Assembly: GCA_022457065.1 (NCBI GenBank)
Contig: JAJGBQ010000001.1
Coordinates: 7,750,001 to 7,814,000, forward strand
Length of the DNA: 64,000 nucleotides
Reading direction: 5' to 3'
DNA from: Curvularia sp. ZM96
Lineage: Eukaryota; Ascomycota; Dothideomycetes; Pleosporales; Pleosporaceae
In this document: piece after piece, positions 1-10,247 of the stretch
Position numbering within the stretch: the first letter of the stretch is position 1
Layout: each line of letters starts with the position of its first letter
Notes under the pieces: model-generated
Seen by the model: the letters and a program-made list of their open reading frames with translations, nothing else
Databases searched by the model: none
What the model was told of the DNA's origin: nothing
Made by a program: the position numbers and the translations under genes

Positions 1-1634
1 CCAGTAGTGGCGCTTTTAGTCACTTTTAGTGGCCAGTTCAACTATACTAAACTTGATCACGAACTTAGAGGCGTGTTTAGCTAGTATCTAATTCTAGAGC
101 CTGCTTGATCACGTGATATAGATCTCACTTGCCTTGTTAACGTTAGTATATACGTCAGCGTAGACGTTGATAAGGTGGATAAGACCCATGACATGATAAA
201 CTAAAACCCACACTAGAGGACTTCAAACTAGAGCTCAAAAGCAACAGTTGCGGACTGCAGTGCTTGGTATCTACTTTAAGTAAGAGACAGGGTTAATCTT
301 GCACTAGACGAGGTCTAAATCTTGCCTGTTAGCGCCAATAAACCGGACCCAGATTTGATGAAGCTGAAACTGGGATTTTCCAATCAGTCCACCAGTTGCA
401 GCTTCAGCTCCAATTACTAACTGCTTACAGGAATTGAAGGTGGAAACTGAAATTGAAACTGCGAAACCAAACAGGCCCTCAGTCTTTTGGATGTCCGCCC
501 ATATAACTTCTAAATCTCTACGAAGCTATATAAATTATATACAGGCTAGAATTTTCAGTGGAGTAATTGTGTTTTGTAGAAGGTTTCTGCTAGAAGAATA
601 AGCTAGCCCCTCGCTTTTTAACTATAAGCTTTTGATGGAGATGCCGGATTCACGGTTAATTTCGTAAACCGATGGTCATCTCTCGTTCTTGCTTGACTCT
701 TCCTCAGCACTAACACCCTTACGGCTGTCCATGGCTGGAGGTGTGGGCATAGGAAGACGACGTGACAATGGTAGAAGTCGCGCATATCGAATGCCGGGGC
801 TTTTTCCATGTGCGAAATAGCATCAAGCTGACCGAAGTAATTTTTGCCATCTGTTGCCACTACAAGCAGGGAGGGTGGACGACCCACACCTACCACACCC
901 TTATCTTTGAATCTGTAGGGCAGAGAGCAGAGAGTCGGAGCTGCATCGGCTCCTGCGTCGCCAGCGGATACTGTATCGGCGATGCATAGTCCGCCACCGG
1001 CAACACCATGCTCTTCGCTAGCTGCTTGATGGTATTGAGCTGAAGTTCCTTCAGCCTACGCAGTGTCGCATTCCGCTGCACGCCTGAGTGATGACATGTT
1101 CTGGAGCCACTCTCATCCAGATGCACTGGTAGCGATTTTACAGCTAATGAGATCTTACCGCTAGAAACGATGGTTCACATGCGAAATACAAGGTTTACTG
1201 CTTCTTTGTCTAACTAAGGATCTCGGTGGAGAGGGCTAGCCATCCTGTGGTTCCGGTTGCTACCTCGCAAACGCCACACCAATACAACGGTGCCAGCAAT
1301 CTTCCTGTCAGCCACGCCTCCAGTCTGGACGCACGCTAATTTCAACTAAAAGTATCTGGCAACGCTGTGAACATGTCGTTGGCTTGGGCAGAAGTCACGA
1401 GGGTGTGAGGGCGATGATGCGAGCGCCTTACTATTCATAGCTGCGGACTGCAGTGAATGCTTCTAGATCTAAACGCGGCCGCATTGACCCGCCTATTACT
1501 TGTCCGGTAATGAGAATCGTACACAAAGACAAGTAGAGGTGCTGGACGCTATAACGCTGCGGACGGCAGAACGCTGGATCGCTGTTTAACCACTAAATAT
1601 TCTATCTACTTCTACCACTCACAACGCAACTAAA
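1..1634. other. Gene-free AT-rich flank
   Basis: No convincing coding sequence is seen here. Short open frames around 618-1126 on both strands overlap each other and carry no recognisable motif. The sequence is rich in TA-containing words and looks like decayed repeat DNA next to the dead transposon that follows. The string GCGGACTGCAGTG occurs twice (near 252 and 1443), and a related GCGGACGGCAG lies near 1557, which may be fragments of repeat ends; no matching inverted copy was found downstream of the transposase relic. Confidence 0.5.
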
Positions 1635-3492
1635 ATGCAACTAATTGATGCTGCGCTTGCTGCTATTGATGCTTTGAAACCCGGAGAAAAGCTTGTATAC
1701 TCCAAAATCGTGAGAAAATTTGTTGTTGATCTGGTAACGCTGAGCCGCCGCCACCGAGGCATTTCTACCTCTAGACAAGCAGCTGCAGAGAACAGGCAGG
1801 CGCTCTACCCGCAACATGAAGCTGAGCTCATCTAATATATAGATAGACTCAACAAGCGAGTCCTGCCACCTACACAGAATATTATTCGAAATATCGCTTC
1901 GCAGCTGGCCCAGAGGCAGGCTGGATACTATTGGGTTGATCGCTTTGTTCATCGCTATCCGCATCTTGTTCTACTCAAGCACACCACGCCTACCGATCGC
2001 AGCCGCCGCTGAGCAGATTTAGAAAAGAAATATTGGCTCTATTTTGAGCTCCTGCGCTAAAAAATCGATTAATATAAAGTGGAGCCGCGGCATGTATATA
2101 ATATGGATGAGAAGGGCTTCATGATTAGAGTCAGTCCTGCTCAGTCAGAATCTTTTCTAAAGCTTCTCTGCACTCTGGCTTGAAAAGATCTAATATCCAA
2201 GACAGCAATCGCGAATAGATCACGCTGATCGCATGTATCTGTGCTTATGGATCATATCTAGATCCGAGTATCATCTACTCCAGCCAATCTAGTTCTATCT
2301 AGAACTCATGGCTCTAAGGTTTCAATCCAGATATTCATACCGCACAAATCGCTACATCGGCCTCTAGATAGTCAAATAATAATATCAGTATCTAATAGCT
2401 TAAACAAGTCTTTGATCCAGCTACTAAGCCAAAAGCTTAGTCTCCTTACTGGCTGCTCCTCATGGACGGGCATCATAGCTATATAACAATAGGTTTTATT
2501 AACTATTATGATTAGAACAAAACACGTTTAGCTATCTTCCTGCCGCATTCAACCTATACGCTGCAGCCGCTCGACGTTAGGCTGTTTAAGCCGCTATCTA
2601 CCGCATATCTAAACGAGCTATCAAGCTTCATAGATATTAGCTAAGGGCTGCTGCCTATCACTAAATCCTATTTCTTCCCACTGTTCTAGCGGGCTTAGGG
2701 CGCAGCGTTTAAGGAACCTACGATTCTCTAAGCCTTTAAAGCTACTAGAATCTCACTATTTAATCTAGAAGTTATACTCTAAAAATTTAAAACTATAGCT
2801 ACTAACAGCAACAGAAACGTGTTAGTAGCGTTGGCTCCTAACTAGAGAACGATTTGGCAGCTAACTAACAAAGCTACTAGCTAGAAACAGAGCTATAGAT
2901 CGATCTCAGTGCTTAATAGAATCATGATAAAACTGTTAGCTAAAACAGCGTTTCTTTAGCGTGAAAACGAGCAGCTTTAGGCAGCTCTTATTAATAAGAG
3001 GCAGCGGAAGCAGCGTACCTAGCCTGACACGCTTGAGCTATCTGACGATTACTATGGTAGAGCTACTTTCTAGTCTCTGTAGAAAGTGCGCGAAGCTCGT
3101 CGCCTATATAAGCAGAAACAGGGCGATCAAGAGAAGTTATAACGCTAAAAATCTATCGCGATTAAGGCTAGAGAGGAGAGAGAGTTACTTAAAGCTTGAG
3201 AACTAGATCCGCGGCGGGGCGCGGGGGCGGAGGCAAAACTAGAGCGCGAGAAGTGGAAAGATAAAGAAGCTGCCTACTAAATAGCCCGCCAAGCCGCCCG
3301 CAAACAACTTTTAAAAGCTACTAAAACCTCCTGAATAGGCAGGAAAATAAGCTTTAAACGCGGTACGAAGCTAAAATTAAAAAACATTATCGCTAGTGGT
3401 GGTAGTAGTGGTGCGGAGCCAGCTAATAGCTTAGCAGCACGACTGCCTCCGCGCTCGCGTTGTGGCCGCCCTATTAAGCTACTAACTAAATG
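1635..3492 (+). mobile_element. RIP-degraded pogo-like (Tc1/mariner superfamily) transposase relic
   Basis: Conceptual translation shows a complete but dead DDE transposase of the fungal pogo/Fot type. It opens with an N-terminal helix-turn-helix region containing LSRRHRG. The first catalytic aspartate sits in NMDEKGF (near 2100), the second in LLMDGHHS (near 2462) and the third in LQPLDVRLFKPL (near 2565). A basic, glutamine- and lysine-rich tail ends near 3492. Many TAG or TAA stops stand exactly where glutamine is expected (for example near 1831 and throughout 2940-3340), which fits CpA to TpA change by RIP. The second and third catalytic parts are in a different frame from the first, so at least one indel is present. 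No terminal inverted repeats could be identified. The element is certainly non-functional. Confidence 0.9.
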
Positions 3493-3743
3493 ATCTTGTA
3501 CGCAAGGGTGTGTTTGAGACGAGATTAATTTTTCAAAACCAGTGTGCGATGCAAAGCTGTTATGTGGTCAGGGGTTCTTCAGATAGTATAATTGCTATAA
3601 TGAATAACTATCTTAAGCGAAGCAGAATCGAGATATGTGGTAACTAGGATTTGAAAACTCATAACATGCTAATCTCCAGATAACTGAATTGTGTACAAAC
3701 ATTCTGATACAACTTATCCCACCATCGACAAAGTCAAAGCCTC

Positions 3744-5511
3744 CTAATTGACTACTTTCAATTTGCAAATAAGTGGCTTCTTTTCCCACAGAAGAAATAT
3801 TCGCTGGTCAAGCCAGTCTGTGCTCTCAGGGCAGAGCTCAATGTCGAAGTTGTAGTAGACTTTTGCGATAATGAGCCGTATCTCATGGTACGCCATACTG
3901 TTGATGAATGCATTAGCATGTTTTTATTTAAACAAAACCACATATGCAACACAAGTGAACGTCACGTTGCATGTACTTACTTCTTTCCAAGGCAGTCCTT
4001 AGACCCAACAGAGAAGGGCTGAAGACATTGCTTCTGATCGCTGTCAAACTCACTGTCACCCAGCCACCGTTGCGGGAGAAACTCGGTTGGCCGTTTGAAG
4101 TTCCGCTCACTCATGTACATGGCGTGGTGGGGAATGCCTACAGCGGTGTTTGGTGGTATAAAATAGCCGCAGATGGTAGTACCATCTCCTGGTGTGCGAC
4201 GTGGTAGAATAAGAGGCACTGGCGGGTAAATACGGAAGGCCTCCTTAATGCAAGCAGCAAGGTAAGGTAAGGCGGCGAGACGTTCCATTGTCATTTCATC
4301 GGCATTCTTGAACTCGGTGCGAATCTCCTCGTTTAGTTTCTTTGAGCACTCTGGATTGCGTAGGAGCAGGTACGTTAGACCTGACACCAGCGTCGCTGTC
4401 GTTTCTGTTCCGGCGATCATAAATAGCGCTGCGTTTGAGTCCATTTCAGCCCTGGTTAGGCCTCGTCCCTCCTCTTGCCTAAGAACTAGATCCCATAGAT
4501 CAACGCCTTTAGAATTACGGCCTTTTTCTAGGCGTTTTGTAACGCGCGTGACAGAATAGTTAAAATGTTTACTTTGTTTTCTATTCGCAGACGCTGGTGC
4601 AAGTCTCACGAACAATCTCCATAACCAAGGGTAGAACCTTAGTAAGCTTAGGTGCGAAACAATCTTAAGACCACTAAAGATGCTCTTTACCCAAGGGTCG
4701 TATTCAGCATTGTTAAGCATATGAAGGGGCTCGCCAAAGGTCAAATCGCCCATGACGTCAAAAGTGGTAAAGTTGAAGAGTCGGATAAGGTTAACCTTTT
4801 TATCCGGATCCTCTTTCACAGTTTCCCTCATGACGCTTACCAGTTTGTTGATGTACTTGAGAAATAGGGGTTCTTGCTGTTTGAGGGCGCGGTCCGAGAA
4901 TGCTGGAGTGAATATCTTTCTTTGACGACTGTGGTCTTCATCTGGTGCAATGAGGAGGCTAGGGGCACCATTTTGAGAATTTCCATATCTTGACAAGTCT
5001 TTGTAAGGCTGAGAGCCTTGCGTCCCTTTCGTACCATGGCCGTAGATCTGTAGGGCAGTCAGTCGATGTGCCACAATCCAACCCCGTGTGCGGCTTTAGC
5101 CCGATTGAGACGGATGGGACGGGTTTGTACTTGGGTGGCCAACATGTAAAGCGAATTGAGATGCTACTTACATCTTTCCACGCATTAGGATCAGTAAATA
5201 TTAATTCGTCATGACTAATTCGGACTATAGGTCCATATTTCCGGACCATGTCTTGGTAGACTTGATCGCATGTGCCCTTCAAGATAGAGATGTGGTGTGG
5301 AATGCGTGTCGCAATGTAAAGCTTAGATCCCGGGAATCTACTAAGGGGATGGAAATAAACTCGATAGATGGCTTTTGCGACGAAGCGAAGGGCCGCCTGT
5401 TCTCCGTTATTAGCGTTAAGCCGTCTAAGCATTTTTTCTTTTCGCAGCCAAGGCTAAGGTAGCACTAACCAAAGCTATCAAGGTGCCAAGGACACGCAAG
5501 ATGGACATCAT
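3744..5511 (-). CDS. Cytochrome P450, CYP65-like monooxygenase
   Basis: This is a four-exon gene: 5470-5511, 5172-5396, 3981-5047 and 3744-3897, all splicing at GT-AG sites and giving about 495 residues. The 14-residue first exon carries the hydrophobic membrane anchor expected at the N-terminus of a microsomal P450, followed by RVYFHPLSRFPGSKL. The I-helix oxygen-binding motif AGTETT is near residue 301, the K-helix motif EAFR near 358, and the haem loop FSVGSKDCLG near 436-445. The haem loop has the cysteine ligand but lysine where FxxGxRxCxG normally has arginine. The tail after the last intron (NMAYHEIRLIIAKVYYNFD) matches the CYP65 type, the family of trichothecene C-15 hydroxylase TRI11, although substrate cannot be told. 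It probably oxidises a hydrophobic metabolite at the ER. It stands alone between decayed repeats, with no other biosynthetic gene adjacent. Confidence 0.92.
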
Positions 5512-7232
5512 GTTGAAGTGGTTCGTGAGTCCGATTGAGGCCTCTGATGGTAGCAAAGGAAGTGTGAGGAAAAACCCCGTCAACCTCAGGTGCGCTGGCT
5601 GAAGGCTGCCACGAACTTTATACGCTGAACATAGATAGGATTCCCCCTTCTCGCTGAACCAGAAAAAGCGGAATTGAGTGACGCACCTCTGAGCACGCGG
5701 CGTGCCTCCCAGAATGCCCGAGACAATTAACGTCGATGGTTCGGGTTGCGCCCATCAGCTACTAGTGTGTTTTTTATGGTTGCACTCGACTGGGTATCCA
5801 TACCGATGCTTTGACCTGTGCAATACCAAGTGTTCGTTCCGTCAACTCAAAGCATATTCAGCTGATGGCCACAATAGCATAAATTCTAAGTGAAAAGTTG
5901 GATATGATAGTCCGAAGCAGATGGATAGGCGTGGCGCAGCGTACAGCTGGAAGCGAGGAATACGAGCTTGTCCCATTATATAACCGTGTTTCTTTTACTG
6001 CGCGGTGTGGTACACGCCAATGTCAGCATGCAGGGGCGCCTAGAGAATTAGCACGGTATCACCATCCTTTCGCATCCCTCGTACCAGGCTCGCTCACATC
6101 AACGCGGCGTTCTTGAATTGCCCCCAGGTAGCAATAGAGACGGCCACTAGCCAAATGTGAAAGGCCCGGCATAGGGCAAGCAGCGCGAGGATTGTAACAA
6201 ACGTAACCCCAAATATAGAAATCTAAGCGATTGGCCAGCCCTCACCCGAGGCTCCCGTGCATCTACCAGTATTACTAGATCGTGACTTCGCCTTAGTAAT
6301 GTACCATTCCATTTCTCATGTCTTGGACCCCCGCTTTCCAAACAACAAAAATGGCAGCTACAGCCACACAGAGGCATATCGGCCCTTCTCTAAGGGCCCT
6401 CGTCGAGAGCAGCACCATTGGCATACCATACAGCGCCACAGCCTCTCCGCCTCTTGCATAAGCGGCGCATATGCCACCGCTCCCAAAGTAGCGGCAACAA
6501 GCACAACCTCTTCCGTGGTGAAATCCGCGTCTTCAAGCACAACAACGACAGCAAACGCACAACGAACTGTCACGCCACAGTTTTCGCCGGCCAAGGAACC
6601 TCCCGTGCCTACCACACGCAATGCTAGCGCCGAGTCTGGCGCTGCTGCCGCCCAGACATACACTTGCTTGCAGAATCAGCTTCTAGTATCTACACTTTGC
6701 GCCCTTTCTCACAGCAGGAGAGTTAGCCTCGCTTAGTAGGAGCTATACCTTATATACTTTAGAGCAACTTAAGCCATCTAGCTCCTACTAGCATCTATTA
6801 TATAATACGTCTTAATTATTAGAAAGCTTACAACTCTCTAGCTAGGGCGGGTTAGCTATCCTCCCTGCTAGCGTCGCTAGAGAAGTTCCTTAGTTTAATA
6901 ATGTTAGAGGGGTGGATCTTTAACAACGTATTAAGTCCGTGCGAGTTCTTCCTACAAATAATTGACTTAAGCGCTCAGCCATACGGCATGATATATATAG
7001 GCAGTACCAGAATGAGGCAGTCAGTAACTTTAATCGATGTATATATTATGCCATGATGCTTTTGCTATCACGATTGAATTCTCATCCGAAATGGAGCTGG
7101 TAGCATGATATATTCTCGGCCCATGGGCAAATATCATTTCGTTTTCATACATGCACATGCTTCCGTGTAGACAATGGAATCCATTCACTAGGTCTTAGAG
7201 ATACACTTGGATACTACAAGCAAACTATTTTC
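5512..7232. other. Intergenic stretch with no supported gene
   Basis: The part from about 6740 to 7100 is AT-rich with many CTAG/TAGC words, like decayed repeat. Between about 6300 and 6730 there is a more GC-rich patch with a Ser/Thr/Ala-rich open frame (6257-6736 on the plus strand), but it has no signal peptide, no domain and an equally open antisense frame, so I do not call a gene. The first part contains the P450 promoter. Confidence 0.4.
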
Positions 7233-10200
7233 TCAGATCTTAGTCCATTTGAGTAGCATGCCAGCAGCAATTACTGGCAGCACACTGACCAGCTCACCCA
7301 GCCCGGCGAACTCGGGTGGAATTCTCGCATGTACGAACGCTCCCGCTGCAAGCAGAATGGCGAAGACATTATACACGAAACTCCACCCAAAATTAAACCA
7401 AATGCGATAAGTCGATTTTCGACTGACGTTGATGGCGGTAAGAACGCCTGCAATACTTGGACGCATGAGAACAACATCTGCCGCAGATTTGGCTATGTCA
7501 GTCCCTTCGTTCATGTGCACACCAATCGAAGCTTGGGCAAGAGCAACTGCATCGTTGGTTCCGTCTCCGCAGAATATAACGACCGGCTTTTGGCGTCGTT
7601 TCTTGGATCGGCGTGGATCTGGGGCGGCAAGAAGCATATTTACGTAGTCTCGCTTCTCTGTCGGGGTACAGCGGGATCGGACATTCGACAAAGGGATGCC
7701 AAGCTGAGTTATCACTGTGCGGACTGCGCCTTCATCATCGCCGGAAAGGACATGGACTTTGATACCATCTTTCTGTAGTTGGTTTATTGTATGAAATGTG
7801 TCATCTCGAAGGGAGTCCTCGAGGCCAAATACGGCGGCAGGTTCACCATCGATAGTAAAACAGAAGGCGGTGAGACCTTGGGAAAGGATGGCTTGAACAA
7901 CAGTGTTGTCCAAGAGGTCAAGCCATTTTGAATTACCCGCACGGAGAGTACGTCCGGCAAAGGCACCCTCAATGCCTTTACCGACTATACTTTTCGGGTC
8001 AGACACTGTCGTAGCAGCAACACCTTCAGCCTTGAGGTAGTTCGCAACCGCAGCGGAGACTGGATGTTTGCTGCTATTGATCAGTCCTAAAAGTAACGCC
8101 TTAGTGCTCGTTGAAGGGTTGATGTATTCTTGTCGAGAAACGGTAAGTCTTCCTTGAGTCAAGGTGCCCGTCTTGTCGAACACAACGTGGGTCGTCTTCC
8201 AGGCAGTTTCAATAGCGTCTGCAGACTTGAAAATAACACCCCTCTCAGCAGCAACACCTGTCGAGACAACTATCACCATCGGTACTGCAAGGCCGATGGC
8301 GCATGGGCATGATACAATCAAAACGGTGATGGCGTACGTAATAGCTTGTATCGTGGCTTCAGATGCTGGTTTCTCTTGGACTGCGATGCCAACGGCCATC
8401 CATATGCAAAACACAACGATGGTGATGGATATGACAACTGGGACAAAATATGCTGCTACCCGATCCGCAATCTCCTGAATCTTTGGCTTAGATAGTTTGG
8501 CTTCGTCGACCATGCTCGCGATCGTGTTGATGGTGTTATCTCCAGGAATCCGAGTAAGCCGAACCGTAAGGACCCCTGACCCATTGATAGACCCAGCGAT
8601 GACTGATGACCCTTTTGACTTCTCAACGGGCATCGATTCGCCAGTGAGCATGGACTCGTCAGTCTCGGAAACACCTGATATGACAGTACCGTCAGTTGGG
8701 ATCCGCGAATCTGGTGAAACCTTGAAGACATCACCGTACTGAAGCAGTTGTGCGTCAATAACGTCTTCGGTATCGTTGATATCCGAACGAACGAGGGTTG
8801 CAGTGGCTGTTTGAAGCGAGCGGATAGAGATTGACTCGACAGCTTTCTGACGAGCCAACGCAGCGATGAATCGACCGACCATGATGAGCGTGACTAGCAG
8901 TGTACTCGTTTCGAAAAACTCGCCAGTCGATAACGGCTTGTGATTAATAAGATACCCAAACGCTACAACCGAGAAGATGTAGGCAGCGCTCGTACTTAGA
9001 ACAATGAGAAGGTCCATTTCAATCACCCTCGAGAAGACCAAGGCTTTGAGAGCTTTTGGGTAGAAAGGCCCAGCAACTGCAACTTGAATGATAGATGCGA
9101 ATGCCAATGATATGGATCCAAATAATATCTCCTTCTGATCCTTGTCGGGAAGCGGTGCCCATGCTAGGATCAATACAGGGATGGTCAGCAGGATAGACAA
9201 CAGTGTCATGTAACCCACATGACGGACATGTCGAGCACCAGCCGCTAAAGTGGGATCGCCACTGGGCGAAGCGAGTGACATGGAGTCTGGCCAGCCCTTT
9301 TCAACGAGATCACGCGCTCCGATGACTTTCGCGTCGAAATAAACACGAATGGTCCTTTTGTCAACCATCCTGACATCACTGACTCCGTCGGGCCAGTCGC
9401 CCTTGACGATATCGCTAGCGTCACCCGTGCAGATGAGTTCAAGACTGGAGCCTTGGTTTGTAACGCGCTCACATTTGAACTCGGTTGTTCTTTCCAAATG
9501 TTTAATAATTTCAGGCACTGATTGAGAGTGGGTATCGAGATCGAATTCAGCGCGCGAAAGTACAAGGCTTGTCTTGAGTTTCGTGATCGATGGAAGTGTG
9601 GCCAGAGTGCGCGATAGCTTGGTCTCGCAACCAGTGCAAGTCATACCTGAGATGCTGAGGATAACATGTTCTTTCTCTGTGAGGCCCTTTTCGAGATCGC
9701 AGGCCTGCACCTCGGTTGATCCGATTTCTTTTATGTCCGCAACTGGCTCTTTGCCTCCGCAGCAAGTGTCGGTAGATTGCGGGGCCTTTTCATTACTACA
9801 GCAGGCTCCAGCACCGGAGGTCGCTCTAATCGAGGCACCAGCTTGGTTAACTTTGGGTGCGCAACAAGACTCGACTGAGACACAAGGCGCGACTGAAGCA
9901 GGAGATCTTGAGCGCCTCTCGGAGCAAGGTCGTCGCAATCTTGAACAGCATGAATCTTGGCCAGAAGCAAGCGTATCAACGGAAGGAGAGGATCTCTTCC
10001 CGCAGCACTTTTTGGTCTTGATAGAATCGACTTTGTTGGTGTTGGAGGAGCAGGGGCTGTCCTTGTATGATACATCTCCGGCTTGGTCTTCACAACAAGC
10101 GTCCTTACAACCAGCGACAGAGTTGTATTCGATCTTAGATTTGACACTGCAGCAGCTGTATGCGTCATCATTGGCTGATTTCTGAGTTGAAAGTTGAGTG

Positions 10201-10247
10201 GTAGGAGGGGATAGTTGTGGGCCACAACATCCGGAGGTGCAAGTCAT
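7233..10247 (-). CDS. Copper-transporting P1B-type ATPase with Cys-pair-rich N-terminus
   Basis: A single 1004-residue open frame encodes a heavy-metal P-type ATPase that moves Cu(I) across a membrane at the cost of ATP. The transmembrane metal site CPC lies in SCPCAIGLAVP near residue 647, the phosphorylation site DKTGTLT near 690, the HP motif (SSKHPVS) near 728 and GDGTNDAVALA near 892; the phosphatase motif TGES is also present. One heavy-metal-associated domain with GMTCTGC is at residues 201-207. Before it, the first 165 residues hold eight Cys-Cys pairs (7-8, 32-33, 51-52, 81-82, 100-101, 128-129, 149-150, 162-163) in a Ser/Lys-rich, otherwise disordered segment. This layout recalls fungal detoxifying exporters of the CrpA/CRP1 kind rather than the Golgi CCC2 type, so plasma-membrane copper export is the likeliest role (inference). 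The second copper pump-like gene in the window is a calcium pump and unrelated in specificity. Confidence 0.95.
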   Translation of the reverse strand: MTCTSGCCGPQLSPPTTQLSTQKSANDDAYSCCSVKSKIEYNSVAGCKDACCEDQAGDVSYKDSPCSSNTNKVDSIKTKKCCGKRSSPSVDTLASGQDSCCSRLRRPCSERRSRSPASVAPCVSVESCCAPKVNQAGASIRATSGAGACCSNEKAPQSTDTCCGGKEPVADIKEIGSTEVQACDLEKGLTEKEHVILSISGMTCTGCETKLSRTLATLPSITKLKTSLVLSRAEFDLDTHSQSVPEIIKHLERTTEFKCERVTNQGSSLELICTGDASDIVKGDWPDGVSDVRMVDKRTIRVYFDAKVIGARDLVEKGWPDSMSLASPSGDPTLAAGARHVRHVGYMTLLSILLTIPVLILAWAPLPDKDQKEILFGSISLAFASIIQVAVAGPFYPKALKALVFSRVIEMDLLIVLSTSAAYIFSVVAFGYLINHKPLSTGEFFETSTLLVTLIMVGRFIAALARQKAVESISIRSLQTATATLVRSDINDTEDVIDAQLLQYGDVFKVSPDSRIPTDGTVISGVSETDESMLTGESMPVEKSKGSSVIAGSINGSGVLTVRLTRIPGDNTINTIASMVDEAKLSKPKIQEIADRVAAYFVPVVISITIVVFCIWMAVGIAVQEKPASEATIQAITYAITVLIVSCPCAIGLAVPMVIVVSTGVAAERGVIFKSADAIETAWKTTHVVFDKTGTLTQGRLTVSRQEYINPSTSTKALLLGLINSSKHPVSAAVANYLKAEGVAATTVSDPKSIVGKGIEGAFAGRTLRAGNSKWLDLLDNTVVQAILSQGLTAFCFTIDGEPAAVFGLEDSLRDDTFHTINQLQKDGIKVHVLSGDDEGAVRTVITQLGIPLSNVRSRCTPTEKRDYVNMLLAAPDPRRSKKRRQKPVVIFCGDGTNDAVALAQASIGVHMNEGTDIAKSAADVVLMRPSIAGVLTAINVSRKSTYRIWFNFGWSFVYNVFAILLAAGAFVHARIPPEFAGLGELVSVLPVIAAGMLLKWTKI

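Noticed and set aside
6257..6736. Ser/Thr-rich 159-codon frame as a secreted or wall protein
   Set aside because: No signal peptide, and the antisense frame is equally open; too weak to call.
9574..10185. 203-codon plus-strand open frame opposite the copper pump
   Set aside because: It is antisense to the cysteine-rich coding region, has no motif, and arises from the composition of the real gene.
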